64,000 bases of DNA from Methylobacterium sp. (GTDB lineage Bacteria > Pseudomonadota > Alphaproteobacteria > Rhizobiales > Beijerinckiaceae). This document shows positions 52,370 through 62,531 of the stretch, piece by piece. The notes beneath the pieces are model-generated. The model saw only the letters and a list, made by a program, of their open reading frames with translations. It ran no database searches and had not been told where the DNA came from. The position numbers and the translations under genes are program-made. The DNA lies in contig JADCCN010000012.1 in NCBI GenBank assembly GCA_020252645.1, positions 5,001 to 69,000 on the forward strand. The letters are read 5' to 3'. Within the stretch, counting starts at the first letter, position 1; every line of letters starts with the position of its first letter.

Positions 52370-53158
52370 ATGGGGCAAGATCGAGTTCGGATGGCAGGTC
52401 TTCTGGCGCTGCTGGTGAAAACCGGCATCCCTTTGGATTCACGAGCGGAAGAGCTGGGTTTCTTCGATGCTCCCCCCAAGGCCAAGCGCCTCGGCGTGGC
52501 CTTCATCAGCACCAGCGCCTCCGATTGGGCCTTCTATCTGACGAGCGGCGCCAAGCTCGCGCCCTTCTCGGGCCTCGACAAGCCGGGTTTCCGCCTCCTT
52601 TACAGCTTCAGCACGAAGTTCCGCGAGCGCGACCCGCTGGTGATCGGCCGGTTCAACCGCTTCGCGGGCGGGCGCATCTTTCTCGGCCATGAGTGGCAGA
52701 TCGGCGCGCTCTCGATCTCGGCCTATGCCGGGCCAAGCCTCAGCCTCCACTCGCCGCGGGAGCGCGCGGTGACGCGCTACGAGGGACGCCTCGGAGCAGC
52801 CGCCATGATCGAGTTCTGGCAGAGCTGGAATAATCACCCCACCCTGCGCGATGGCTTCACCAGCGGCACATTGCTGGTGGATGCCGCGGAAGCCAGCGGC
52901 TTCCTGCGCCTGCGCCACGGATTTTCGACCGGGTGGCGCAATACCACGATCGGGCCGGAGGTTTCCTTCTCTGCCGGCAGGCAACGCAGCGTGGGCGGCG
53001 TGGTCGGTCGCGATTCCTGGCTCAAGATGCGCATGGGCCTCCATGCCAACGGGCTGAGTTTCGGGAGTTTCGGGCTCAACGGCTCGGCGGGCTACGAATG
53101 GCGCCGGAGAGAGCGCTCCTCGGCTTATGCCGAGATCACCGCGCTTTACCATTACTAG
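52370..53158 (+). CDS. BcsS-type cellulose biosynthesis outer-membrane protein
   Basis: The protein resembles the BcsS family of alphaproteobacterial cellulose-linked beta-barrels: alternating strand pattern with GFRLLYSFSTKF, GGRIFLGHEWQIGALSISAYAGPSLSLHS, GPEVSFSAGRQRSVGGVVGRDSWLKMRMGLHANGL and a C-terminal aromatic end (EITALYHY). No cellulose synthase lies in the window. The start is uncertain: 52370 or 52391, neither with a strong ribosome site and neither giving a clear signal peptide. The TAG stop takes its final G from a palindromic element. Confidence 0.65.
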   Translation: MGQDRVRMAGLLALLVKTGIPLDSRAEELGFFDAPPKAKRLGVAFISTSASDWAFYLTSGAKLAPFSGLDKPGFRLLYSFSTKFRERDPLVIGRFNRFAGGRIFLGHEWQIGALSISAYAGPSLSLHSPRERAVTRYEGRLGAAAMIEFWQSWNNHPTLRDGFTSGTLLVDAAEASGFLRLRHGFSTGWRNTTIGPEVSFSAGRQRSVGGVVGRDSWLKMRMGLHANGLSFGSFGLNGSAGYEWRRRERSSAYAEITALYHY

Positions 53159-53258
53159 AGCATGCTGTGTTCAGACGGAAGCACATCATACTCTTATCTT
53201 ATTATTATCGCATGCTTTTTTGTGAAAAACCGGATTCCACTTTTGTGAGAGCATGCTC
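53158..53258. repeat. Bipartite palindromic element, CATGATGTG type, tandem copy 1
   Basis: GAGCATGCTGTGTTCAGACGGAAGCACATCATACTC, linker TTATCTTATTATTATC, then GCATGCTTTTTTGTGAAAAACCGGATTCCACTTTTGTGAGAGCATGCTC. It starts at the G of the BcsS TAG stop. Confidence 0.86.
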
Positions 53259-53260
53259 TT

Positions 53261-53361
53261 GAGCATGATGTGTTCAGACGGAAGCACATCATGCTCTTAT
53301 CTTATTATTATCGCATGCTTTTTTGTGAAAAACCGGATTCCACTTTTGTGAGAGCATGCTC
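53261..53361. repeat. Bipartite palindromic element, CATGATGTG type, tandem copy 2
   Basis: Nearly identical to copy 1 and in the same orientation, separated from it by TT. Its last C forms part of the photolyase stop (CTA at 53361-53363). The two copies together fill the whole space between the convergent stop codons. Confidence 0.86.
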
Positions 53362-54896
53362 TAGCCCCTCCGCGGGGCAACCTTATCCAGAAAGGCCGCG
53401 GCCTCCTGCCTGATCTCCGCGCGACGTTCAGCTGAGAAGCGCCGGAGATTGCGATAGGGCATGGCCATGCGCGGGTTGTTGCCGAGCTTTCCTTCGTTCT
53501 CGATCAGGAAGTTCCAGTAGAGCGGGTTGAACGGGCAGGCCCCGGGACCGGATTTCACAGCCGGATCGTAACGGCAGCCCGCGCAGTAATCCGACATCCG
53601 GTCGATATAGGCCCCGGAGGCGGCATAGGGCTTGGAAGCGAGCAACCCGCCATCGGCGAACATCACCATGCCGTGCACGTTCGGCAGTTCCACCCATTCG
53701 AAGGCATCGGCATAGACCAGCAGATACCATGCCTCGATCTCGCGCGGCACCACCCCGGCGAGCAGCGCGAAATTCCCCGTGACCATCAGCCGCTGGATGT
53801 GATGCGCATAGGCATTGCGCTTCGTGGCCGAGATGCATTCCTTCAGGCAGGCGAGATCGGTCTCGCCCGTCCAGTAGAAATCCGGCAGGGCGCGCCTGGC
53901 GCAAAGCGCGTTGGTTTCGGCATAGCCCGGCATCTCGTTCCAGTAGAGGCCGCGCACGAATTCCCGCCAGCCGATCACCTGCCGAATGAAACCCTCGACG
54001 GCATTGAGCGGCGCGCGCCCCTCGAGATAGGCCCGCTCCGCCGCGCGGCAGAGCTCCATGGGCGTGAGGAGCCCGATATTCAGCGCGGGCGAGAGCAAAG
54101 CATGGTGCAGGAAATCCTCTCCCCGCTTCATCGCATCCTGAAAATCGCCGAAGCCCTCGAGCGCCACCGCGATGAAATGATCCAGCGCCTTGAGCGCCTC
54201 GCCCCGCGTCACCGGCCAGCCGAAGGGCGCAAGATCGCCGAAATGATCGGGGAAATGCCGCTCCACCAGCTCCAGAACCTCGCGCGTGATGGCATCGGGC
54301 CTGAAACGCAAACGCGGCGGCGGATGGTAGCCCGCGGGGAGCCTCTTTCTGTTCTCCGCGTCGAAATTCCATTGCCCGCCCACGGGCGCATCGCCTTCCA
54401 TCAGAAGCCCGGTCTTGCGCCGCATCTCGCGATAGAAGAACTCCATCCGGTAGGTTTTCCGGCCTTTCGCCCAGGCCGCGAATTCATCGCGCGTGGCAAC
54501 GAAGCGATCATCCGCGCGGATTTCCACGGGCGCCGGCATGGTCTCGCGCCATTCGAGCATCATCTGCCACACACGCCATTCGCCGGGCTCGGTGACGATG
54601 ACCCGATCCGGCTCGTGGCGCAGAAGCGCCCGGCGCAACTCGCCCTCGAAAGAGCCGGTATTGCCCTGATCCTCCAGCGTCACATAATCGACCGTGATCC
54701 CCTCGCCGCGCAGCTCTTCCGCAAAATGCCGCATGGCCGAGAAGATCAGCGCGATCTTCTGCTTGTGATGGCGAACGTAAGTCGCTTCGGCGGCGACCTC
54801 GACCATCAGCACCACATCACGCGCCGGCTCGAGATCGGCAAGGCTCGAGATCGACCGGGTAAGCTGGTCGCCGAGCACGAGGCGCAGGATCTTCAT
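53361..54896 (-). CDS. FeS bacterial cryptochrome/photolyase (PhrB-type)
   Basis: The 511-residue protein belongs to the FeS-BCP/CryPro group related to the Agrobacterium (6-4) photolyase PhrB. It starts [16 protein letters not shown] rather than with the usual photolyase N-terminus, and has the FAD-binding C-terminal half ([46 protein letters not shown]). Candidate [4Fe-4S] cysteines are in [17 protein letters not shown] and [10 protein letters not shown]. It would repair (6-4) photoproducts or sense light. Its ATG overlaps the DUF2256 stop by four bases. Confidence 0.92.
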   Translation of the reverse strand: MKILRLVLGDQLTRSISSLADLEPARDVVLMVEVAAEATYVRHHKQKIALIFSAMRHFAEELRGEGITVDYVTLEDQGNTGSFEGELRRALLRHEPDRVIVTEPGEWRVWQMMLEWRETMPAPVEIRADDRFVATRDEFAAWAKGRKTYRMEFFYREMRRKTGLLMEGDAPVGGQWNFDAENRKRLPAGYHPPPRLRFRPDAITREVLELVERHFPDHFGDLAPFGWPVTRGEALKALDHFIAVALEGFGDFQDAMKRGEDFLHHALLSPALNIGLLTPMELCRAAERAYLEGRAPLNAVEGFIRQVIGWREFVRGLYWNEMPGYAETNALCARRALPDFYWTGETDLACLKECISATKRNAYAHHIQRLMVTGNFALLAGVVPREIEAWYLLVYADAFEWVELPNVHGMVMFADGGLLASKPYAASGAYIDRMSDYCAGCRYDPAVKSGPGACPFNPLYWNFLIENEGKLGNNPRMAMPYRNLRRFSAERRAEIRQEAAAFLDKVAPRRG

Positions 54897-55051
54897 GCGT
54901 TTTTCCGCTTTCTTGCGTCCATGCGGCAGCGGTCGGAGCAGAATTTCACCTCATGCCACAGCTTTTCCCACTTTTTCCGCCAGGTGAACGGGCGGCCGCA
55001 GGCGAGGCAGGGCTTTTCGGGCAGGTTCTGCTTCTTCACGCCGCGCGGCAA
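54893..55051 (-). CDS. DUF2256 small zinc-ribbon-like protein
   Basis: This 52-residue ORF is missing from the track. From TTG 55051 (GGAG upstream) or GTG 55039 it reads [45 protein letters not shown], the DUF2256 pattern with CxxC and CSxRC pairs that probably bind zinc. It overlaps the photolyase start in ATGA. DUF2256 genes are often found beside photolyase-family genes; the function is unknown. Confidence 0.85.
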   Translation of the reverse strand: MPRGVKKQNLPEKPCLACGRPFTWRKKWEKLWHEVKFCSDRCRMDARKRKNA

Positions 55052-55068
55052 GACAGGCTCCTCACAAC

Positions 55069-55800
55069 TCAGCCCTTCGTGCGCAGCGTCGAGCGGCCGC
55101 CATCGACCGCGAAGACCTGCCCCGTGATCCAGCCGGACTGACCACCCGCGAGAAAAGCCGCAAGTCCGGCAACATCATCCGCCTCGCCCAGACGCTGCAG
55201 CGCATGCATCTCGCCGATGGCCTTCGCCATGGCCTCGTTGCCGGTCAGCGCCTTGGCGAGCGGCGTCCTCGTGAGCGAGGGCGCGATGGCATTCACACGC
55301 ACCTTGGGGGCGAGTTCAGCGCCCAGCGCCTTCACAAGGCCCTCCACTGCGCCCTTCGCCATGGAAACCGAGGCATGCGCCGTGAAGCCCTGCGCCACGG
55401 CAACCGTGGAAAAAAGCACCACCGAACCCGTGGCATCCGCCGCCTTCAGCGCCGGCAAGGCCGCCTGCACCGCAAGGGCGGCGCCGAGGGCATTGACCTG
55501 AAAATCAAGCGTGAAATCCGCTGCCGTCAGCCGCTGCACGGGCTTCAGATTGATGGTGCCGACCGCATAGACCAGGGCATCGAGGCTCGAAAATCCGCTC
55601 TCGGCCATCACCCGGGCGAAGAGGCCGGGCTCCGTCACGTCGCCGGCCGTGAATGTCGCGCCGAGAGGTTCGGCGACGCCTGCGAGCCTGCCCGCATCGC
55701 GCCCCACGAGATGCAGGCGAAAGCCTTGCGCGCAAAGCTGCTTCGCCGTCGCAGCACCGATCCCGCCCGCGCCGCCATAGATCAAGGCTGTTCTGGTCAT
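55069..55800 (-). CDS. SDR-fold protein lacking the catalytic Tyr
   Basis: The SDR fold is clear: [18 protein letters not shown] at the nucleotide site, [16 protein letters not shown], the Ser-bearing [14 protein letters not shown], and the end [17 protein letters not shown]. Where YxxxK is expected the sequence reads [13 protein letters not shown], so the Lys is present but the Tyr position holds Val. It may bind NAD(P) without ordinary dehydrogenase chemistry. ATG 55800 is used ([10 protein letters not shown]). It lies 17 bases before DUF2256 in the same direction, making an SDR-DUF2256-photolyase unit. Confidence 0.82.
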   Translation of the reverse strand: MTRTALIYGGAGGIGAATAKQLCAQGFRLHLVGRDAGRLAGVAEPLGATFTAGDVTEPGLFARVMAESGFSSLDALVYAVGTINLKPVQRLTAADFTLDFQVNALGAALAVQAALPALKAADATGSVVLFSTVAVAQGFTAHASVSMAKGAVEGLVKALGAELAPKVRVNAIAPSLTRTPLAKALTGNEAMAKAIGEMHALQRLGEADDVAGLAAFLAGGQSGWITGQVFAVDGGRSTLRTKG

Positions 55801-55842
55801 GAAAATCCCGTCCGTCACCGGGTCAACGCGCCCGCCCAACCC

Positions 55843-56444
55843 TTACGTGCGAGCAAGCGCGTTCGGACCAGCGGCGCGCGCAAGATCAGCGCGCGTATCG
55901 ATATCGGCGAGGCTGCCGGGATCATCGACCGGCACGAGGGCGATATCGCCCCGCGCCTGCAGGAGCTTTCGCGCGCCCTGATCGCCGGAGAGGGCCGCGA
56001 GTTCCGGGAAAACCTTGCGCATCAGAAGCACCGGATGCGCCCAATCCCTGCCGAAAACCGGCACGAAAGCGGCCATTTCCGGTGCGGCTTGCGCGGCTTT
56101 CTCGAGAGCCTGAAGCGTGTCGCGGGTTATCAGCGGCATGTCGCCCAGCAGGATGAACGCGCCGTCGATCCCTGGTGGAAGCGCTGCGATCCCCGCCTTC
56201 AGCGAGGTCGAAAGGCCATCTGCGAAATCCGGGTTATGCGCGGTGCGGATGCCCGCCGAATGCGCGAGCGCTTCTATTCTTCCGCGCTCGGCCCCCGTGA
56301 CAACCAGGCGATCCCCGAACGGATAATCCCGCGCCCGTTCAAGCACATGCACGAGGACTGGCCTGCCCCTGAAATCCGTCAGAAGCTTGTGTCCATCCTC
56401 GAAACGGGAGGATCGACCGGCCGCGAGGATGATGGCGCCGAGCC

Positions 56445-56448
<4 letters not shown>
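55843..56448 (-). CDS. MobA-like nucleotidyltransferase (MocA type)
   Basis: The NTP-transferase fold (GAIILAAGRSSRFEDGHKLLTDFRGRPVLVHVLE, and GAFILLGDMPLITRDTL with its metal Asp) matches the molybdenum cofactor cytidylyltransferase MocA/MobA-like group that finishes the cofactor for molybdenum hydroxylases. The GTG start at 56448 overlaps the stop of the upstream gene by four bases (GTGA); the longer track ORF reads back into that gene. It fits the Mo-hydroxylase maturation cluster. Confidence 0.85.
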
Positions 56449-57451
<1,003 letters not shown>

Positions 57452-57455
<4 letters not shown>

Positions 57456-58156
57456 GCAGCCCGGCGCTTCGCGCGCATGGCGGAGATGATCTCGCCAAGG
57501 ATGGAGACGGCGATTTCCGGCGGGCTGACCGCGCCGATATCGAGGCCGATCGGCGCATGGATGCGCGCGATCTCATCAGCGGTAAACCCCTGCGATTGCA
57601 AGCGTTCCACGCGCTTCGCATGGGTCTTCCGGCTGCCGAGCGCGCCGATGTAGAAACACTGCGCTTTCAAGGCCGCGACCAAACCCGGATCGTCGATCTT
57701 CGGATCATGCGTCAGCGCCACGAAGGCCGTGAAACGATCCGGCCTCACGCGGGTGAGGGCCTGATCCGGCCATTCCGCGAGGAGCATCACGTTGGGGAAG
57801 CGCTCGGGCGTCGCGAAAGCCGTGCGCGGATCGATGATCGTGCAATCGAGCCCCGCGAGACGCGCCATTTCGGCCAGCGCCTGACTGATATGCACCGCGC
57901 CCGTGACGATGAGCCTGACAGGCGGAAGGTGGACATTGAGGAAGAACCGACGATCCTCAACCTCCACCATGCCGCTTCGACCGGTGCGAAAGGCCTCCAG
58001 AAGCTGCTCCGCGTAATATTGGCCGCTCACTTCTTCCGGCGAGAGAACCACCACTCGATCGCCCGGCTCAAGACCGGCTTCAAGCGCGGTAACAACGGCC
58101 ACTGGCTCGCGATTGGCAATCCGCCGGTTGAGCTCCACGAGATCGTCGAGATTCAT
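57452..58156 (-). CDS. XdhC C-terminal (Rossmann) domain protein
   Basis: The sequence matches the C-terminal half of XdhC, the chaperone that carries and inserts the sulfurated molybdenum cofactor: RLIVTGAVHISQALAEMARLAGLDCTIIDPR, YIGALGSRKTHAKRVERLQ and IHAPIGLDIGAVSPPEIAVSILGEI. The N-terminal half is a separate gene immediately upstream, with a four-base overlap. Such split XdhC pairs are common in cox-type clusters. Confidence 0.9.
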
Positions 58157-58491
58157 GTCACAGGCTCCACCCGCACGGCGATCTTGCCACCGCAGGAAAG
58201 GCCCACGCGCCAGGCGGTCTCGTCGGCCACGCCGAATTCGAGATTGCGCGGCTCGCCGCTCGCGATCACCTCCAGCGCTTCCGCCACCACCGCGCCCTCG
58301 ACGCAGCCGCCGGAGACCGAGCCTTCGAAATTGCCTTCCGAGTCAATCACGAGGTGCGAGCCTACCGGGCGCGGCGCGGAGCCCCAGGTCTCGATCACTG
58401 TAGCAATCGCCACCCCTCGCCCCGCCTTGGCCCAAGCCTCGGCACGCGCCAGCAATTCGGAATCGTTCAGGGTCAGGTCCTTGAGGGTCAT
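58153..58491 (-). CDS. XdhC N-terminal (XdhC/CoxI) domain protein
   Basis: This 112-residue protein carries the XdhC_CoxI domain: GVAIATVIETWGSAPRPVGSHLVIDSEGNFEGSVSGGCVEGAVV and WRVGLSCGGKIAVRVEP, with the conserved cysteines of SGGCVEG and LSCGG that are thought to contact the cofactor. It overlaps the VWA (CoxE-type) gene by four bases and precedes the separate C-terminal half. Confidence 0.92.
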   Translation of the reverse strand: MTLKDLTLNDSELLARAEAWAKAGRGVAIATVIETWGSAPRPVGSHLVIDSEGNFEGSVSGGCVEGAVVAEALEVIASGEPRNLEFGVADETAWRVGLSCGGKIAVRVEPVT

Positions 58492-59717
58492 GCCGCACCT
58501 CTCTTCAGAAAACGTCGCGGGTCCGCTTCCGCACTGCGCGAGACGGAAAGCGCCTCACAGAGATCGCCCATCGCGGCGAGATTATGAAGCGTGCGGAACT
58601 CGTCAACCGCCGGCAGCATGGCGCGGATGCCCGCGGCTTTCGCCTCGAAGCCATCGAACCGCAGAAGCGGGTTGAGCCAGATGAGCCGGCGCGACAGGCG
58701 GTGCAGCCGGCCCATCTCGCGCGCGAGTTCGTCCGTGCCCTCGCGTTCGAGGCCATCCGTGATGAGCAGAACGATCGGCCCGCCCGCCATCACGCGGCGC
58801 GCGTGAAGACGATTGAATTCGTGCAAGGCCTGCCCGATCCGCGTGCCGCCATCCCAGTCGCGCACCATTTTCGAAGCGCCGGCGAGCGCCAGTTCCGGAT
58901 CGCGCGTGGTGCGCAGGGCGCGGCTGATGTTGGTGAGTTCGGTCGCGAAAGTGAAGGCATGCACGCGCCGGCCAGTTTCCGCCAAAGCATGCAGGAAATG
59001 CAGGAAAATCCGCGAATACTGGCTCATGGAGCCCGAGATATCGCAGATCGCGACCAGCGGCGGCATCTCCTCGCGGCGCTGCCGGCGCTCCAGCGAAAGC
59101 CCCGCCCCGCCGCCGCGCATCGAGGCGCGCAAGGATGCCCGCATGTCGAGCGAAGCCCCGCGGGGATGCGCGATGAAGCGCCGCGTTTTCACGGTGTGAA
59201 GCGGCAGCGTGAGCCGCGCGATCTGGCGCTTCGCCTCGGCGATTTCGGCGCTCGTCATGCCCTCGAAATCGCGCTGGCGGAACACTTCGATGTCGGAAAC
59301 GGTGAGGCGGGAATCGAGATCGAGTTCTTCCTTCGGCTTCGCATCCGCCGGGGGCTCGCGGTTCTCATACATCGCATCCGCGAGGCGGCGCAAAGTGTTC
59401 CTGCGCTTGTCCTCGGGGTTGGTCGGCGCGATGGGCATCAGAACCGACATCATCTTCTCGACCAGCGCCCGCCTGCGCCAGAACAGCCGGAAGGCCTGAT
59501 CGAAAAGCTCGGCATCGGGCCGGCGCTTCACGAAAACGCTTTCGAGCGCGGCGCGGAATTCCTCGCGATGCCCCAGACCAATGGCCTCGACGGCGGAGAC
59601 GGCATCCAGCGCCGCACCCGGCCCCACCTTCATGCCGGCCGCGCGCAATGTTCTGGCAAAAAACACAATGTTTTTTGCCAGGTTCCCGCCGATCGCGGTT
59701 TCAGGCGCGCGCGCCAC
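58488..59717 (-). CDS. coxE: CoxE-type VWA domain protein
   Basis: The C-terminal half is a von Willebrand A domain with MIDAS motif CDISGSMSQYSRIF and later DWDGGTRIG and LLITDGLERE. CoxE works with the MoxR-type ATPase CoxD in assembling the copper-molybdenum or related Mo site of CO-dehydrogenase-like enzymes. 409 residues. It overlaps the Cys-cluster gene by 17 bases, and CoxD is encoded just beyond that gene. Confidence 0.9.
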   Translation of the reverse strand: MARAPETAIGGNLAKNIVFFARTLRAAGMKVGPGAALDAVSAVEAIGLGHREEFRAALESVFVKRRPDAELFDQAFRLFWRRRALVEKMMSVLMPIAPTNPEDKRRNTLRRLADAMYENREPPADAKPKEELDLDSRLTVSDIEVFRQRDFEGMTSAEIAEAKRQIARLTLPLHTVKTRRFIAHPRGASLDMRASLRASMRGGGAGLSLERRQRREEMPPLVAICDISGSMSQYSRIFLHFLHALAETGRRVHAFTFATELTNISRALRTTRDPELALAGASKMVRDWDGGTRIGQALHEFNRLHARRVMAGGPIVLLITDGLEREGTDELAREMGRLHRLSRRLIWLNPLLRFDGFEAKAAGIRAMLPAVDEFRTLHNLAAMGDLCEALSVSRSAEADPRRFLKRGAA

Positions 59718-60198
59718 GACGCACCTCGACCGCGTAGCCGCGCGGTCCCTTCAGCGAGACGATGGAATCGCCCGGGCCAATCTCGCCGAGTTCCTGCTCG
59801 CGATCCGGCAGGATGGCGGTCGCCTTGCCGCCGGTGAAAACAATCACCTGATCCCCCTGCCGGAGCGCGGCCTCGGCCCAGCGACGCAGGTCCCCGAGGT
59901 AAGGCTCCTGCCGCCAGTTGCCGGGAAAGCCGGGATCGACCGTCACCGCCAGGGAATTCGTGCCGGGATAGATGGAAAGCACGAATTTCGCGATTTCCGG
60001 CTTCCATTCCGGGCCAAGATCGGGGTTTTCGAGCCATTGGCAATCGAAGGCGCGGCATAGCCCGGGCCTCGTCTCGTGGATGCCGCAGCCCCGGCCCTGC
60101 ACCACATGCGGGCACCATTTGCCCGCCGGCTTTTCGAGCGGCGGCACGGGAAACAGCTTGCAGCAGAGCGTGCAGGTTCCGCAGGTTTTCGGGGTCAT
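59701..60198 (-). CDS. YkgJ-like cysteine-cluster protein
   Basis: The N-terminal Cys pattern TCGTCTLCCKLFPVPPLEKPAGKWCPHVVQGRGCGIHETRPGLCRAFDCQW is that of the YkgJ/CxxCxxCC zinc- or iron-binding family. The remainder is a short beta-rich domain. 165 residues. It is inserted between the CoxD and CoxE genes, an unusual position that suggests a part in assembling the Mo enzyme, but the role is unknown. Confidence 0.82.
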   Translation of the reverse strand: MTPKTCGTCTLCCKLFPVPPLEKPAGKWCPHVVQGRGCGIHETRPGLCRAFDCQWLENPDLGPEWKPEIAKFVLSIYPGTNSLAVTVDPGFPGNWRQEPYLGDLRRWAEAALRQGDQVIVFTGGKATAILPDREQELGEIGPGDSIVSLKGPRGYAVEVRRGARA

Positions 60199-60211
60199 AA
60201 AGCCTTGCCCG

Positions 60212-61117
60212 TCATTTCACGCTCTTGATCTCATCGAGGATCTGCTTGGCGAGCCCCGTCTGCATGCGCTGGATGTCATCCTGCACCTTCAGCAGCGCGC
60301 CGAGGGTATCGGAAACGATCTCGGGATCGAGCGCCACGGCATCGAGTTCCACCAGAGCGGTCGCCCAATCGAGCGTCTCGGCCACACCCGGCGCCTTGAA
60401 GAGCTCCTCCTGCCGAATCGCCTGCACGAAGGCGACGATCTGCTTCGAGAGCCGCGCCGGCACGGCCGGAACCTTCGCGGCGAGGATCGCAAGCTCGCGC
60501 TTCGCGTCGGGGTAATCCACCCAATGGTAGAGGCAGCGGCGCTTCAGGGCATCATGCACCTCACGCGTGCGGTTGGAGGTGAGGATGACGATGGGCGGCT
60601 TTTCCGCCTTCACCGTGCCGATCTCGGGGATGGTTGCCTGGAAATCCGAGAGGATTTCGAGGAGAAAAGCCTCGAAGGCGGCATCCGTGCGGTCGAGTTC
60701 GTCGATGAGCAGCACGGGCGGGCCGGCAGGATCGGGCTCCAAAGCCTGCAGCAGCGGGCGGCGCAGCAGGAAGCGGTTCGAGAAGACATCCGCCGCAAGT
60801 CGATTGCGATCCGTTTCGCCCGCGGCCTCGCCGAGGCGGATCGCCATCATCTGCCCGGCATAATTCCACTCATAGAGCGCGGAAGCCGCATCGAGCCCCT
60901 CATAGCATTGCAGGCGGATGAGCTTGCGCCCCAGGCCGTTCGCCAGAACCTTCGCGATCTCGGTCTTGCCCACGCCGGCCTCGCCCTCGAGGAAGAGCGG
61001 CCGGCCCATGCGGAGGGCGAGGAAAACCACCGTCGCGAGCGCCGTGTCGCCCACATAATTCCGGCTCGCGAGCAGGGCCTTCGTCTCGGTGATGGAAGCG
61101 GGGGGAGCGATCATCAA
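60212..61117 (-). CDS. coxD: CoxD-type MoxR AAA ATPase
   Basis: This MoxR-family AAA ATPase has Walker A LFLEGEAGVGKTEIAK, Walker B PPVLLIDELDRTDAAFEAFL and the arginine-finger region TSNRTREVHDALKRRCLYHW. 301 residues. With the VWA protein CoxE it forms a chaperone pair used for maturation of CO-dehydrogenase-type active sites. It diverges from the NTF2-like gene and heads the accessory-gene run. Confidence 0.92.
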   Translation of the reverse strand: MMIAPPASITETKALLASRNYVGDTALATVVFLALRMGRPLFLEGEAGVGKTEIAKVLANGLGRKLIRLQCYEGLDAASALYEWNYAGQMMAIRLGEAAGETDRNRLAADVFSNRFLLRRPLLQALEPDPAGPPVLLIDELDRTDAAFEAFLLEILSDFQATIPEIGTVKAEKPPIVILTSNRTREVHDALKRRCLYHWVDYPDAKRELAILAAKVPAVPARLSKQIVAFVQAIRQEELFKAPGVAETLDWATALVELDAVALDPEIVSDTLGALLKVQDDIQRMQTGLAKQILDEIKSVK

Positions 61118-61231
61118 AACGCTTTCGGCAGGAAGGAATACTGACAGGACATGTCAGCATGGAAATGGTAGGACGAAAGGGCGCTTCGTTCCGCCAGCGC
61201 CCTCCCACGCGATCTGAACAGGATATCCACG

Positions 61232-61585
61232 ATGAACACGAAAGAAACCGCCGAAGCCTTCACCGCTCTTCTCAAGTCCGGGGATCATGAAGGCGCCGCT
61301 AAGAAATTCAACGCCGAGGATATCGTCAGCCTTGAGGCGATGAAAGGCCCGATGGCCGAGTGCCGGGGCCGCGCCGCGGTAGAAGCCAAGAGTGACTGGT
61401 TCTATGCCAATCACACGATCCACGAGGTCACGACCGAAGGACCGTTCATGAATGGCGAGCAGTTCGCCGTGCGATTCCAAATGGATATCACGACCAAGGC
61501 GACGGGTGAGCGCATGAAATCCGCCGAAATCGCCCTCTACACCGTGAAGCACGGCAAGATCATCGAGGAACGGTTCTTCTACTGA
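61232..61585 (+). CDS. SnoaL/NTF2-like protein
   Basis: This 117-residue single-domain protein has the cone-shaped NTF2-like pattern (TKETAEAFTALLKSGDHEGAAKKFNAEDIVSLEA, then EGPFMNGEQFAVRFQMDITTKATGE and KHGKIIEERFFY). The family includes SnoaL cyclases and many proteins of unknown activity. It is the only plus-strand gene within the cox cluster, lying between the CoxM and CoxD genes. The function is unknown. Confidence 0.82.
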   Translation: MNTKETAEAFTALLKSGDHEGAAKKFNAEDIVSLEAMKGPMAECRGRAAVEAKSDWFYANHTIHEVTTEGPFMNGEQFAVRFQMDITTKATGERMKSAEIALYTVKHGKIIEERFFY

Positions 61586-61633
61586 ACCATTCAGCCGCCG
61601 GGCCGGAAACGGACCGGCGGCACGTTTGCCGGA

Positions 61634-62440
61634 TCATTTCACATTGGCCGCATCCACCGCGCGCTTCGCCATCACCCCGATGAGGTGGCTGCGATATTCC
61701 GCCGAAGCATGGATGTCGGAGTTCAGGTCCTTCGCGGGAGGGGTCTTCACGCCATCAAGCGCCCTCGAATTGAAGCGCGCCTTCAGCGCCGCCTCCGCCG
61801 CCTCCCAGCGGAACACACCATCCGAGCCGGCACCGGTGACCGCGACGCGGACCACACCGCCCTTCTTGGCGACCGCGACACCGACCATCGCATAGAGCGA
61901 GGCCGGGTTGCGGAACTTCGCATAAGCGAATTTCCCGCCTGTCGGCACGATGACCTTCGTGATGATCTCGCCCTCGTCAAGCGCGGTCGAGAACATGCCG
62001 GTGAAGAACGCGTCGGCGGCCATCCGCCGCTTGCTGGTCACGATGGTCGCACCCAGCGCGAGCATCGCGGCGGGGTAATCCGCGGCGGGATCGTTGTTGG
62101 CGATCGAGCCGCCGATCGTGCCCTTGTGGCGCACATGCGGGTCGCCGATGCCACCCGCGAGAGCCGCAAGGCCCGGCAGGAGGGTCTGCACGAGCGCCGA
62201 GCCCGCGACTTCGGCATGCGAGGTCGTGGCACCGATCACCAGCGTGCGGCCCTTCTGCGTGATGCCCGCAAGTTCGGGGATCCCCGTGAGATCAATGAGC
62301 GCCGAAGGGCTGGCGAGGCGCTGCTTCAGCGTCGGGATGAGCGTGTGCCCCCCCGCGAGAAGCTTGGCATCGCCACTCTTCGCGATCAGGTTCGCGGCCT
62401 GCCGCAGGCTGGTGGGACGGTGAAAATCGAAAGCATACAT
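61634..62440 (-). CDS. coxM: FAD-binding subunit of a molybdenum hydroxylase (CoxM-type)
   Basis: The protein follows the CO-dehydrogenase/xanthine-dehydrogenase medium subunit: YAFDFHRPTSLRQAANLIAKSGDAKLLAGGHTLIPTLKQRL, ATTSHAEVAGSA, and AGGIGDPHVRHKGTIGGSIANNDPAADYPAA with the FAD-binding TIGGS. 268 residues from ATG 62440; the track ORF extends 61 codons upstream into non-coding Arg-rich translation. It follows the large-subunit gene by 91 bases. Confidence 0.92.
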   Translation of the reverse strand: MYAFDFHRPTSLRQAANLIAKSGDAKLLAGGHTLIPTLKQRLASPSALIDLTGIPELAGITQKGRTLVIGATTSHAEVAGSALVQTLLPGLAALAGGIGDPHVRHKGTIGGSIANNDPAADYPAAMLALGATIVTSKRRMAADAFFTGMFSTALDEGEIITKVIVPTGGKFAYAKFRNPASLYAMVGVAVAKKGGVVRVAVTGAGSDGVFRWEAAEAALKARFNSRALDGVKTPPAKDLNSDIHASAEYRSHLIGVMAKRAVDAANVK

Positions 62441-62531
62441 AATCTTGTTTCCTTTCAGGAAAGTCCCTCGCAAGGGCCCGGATGCCCGTTCGGGCCATGG
62501 CCGGAGCCTCGCCGGGAAACCGGTTTTCGTG

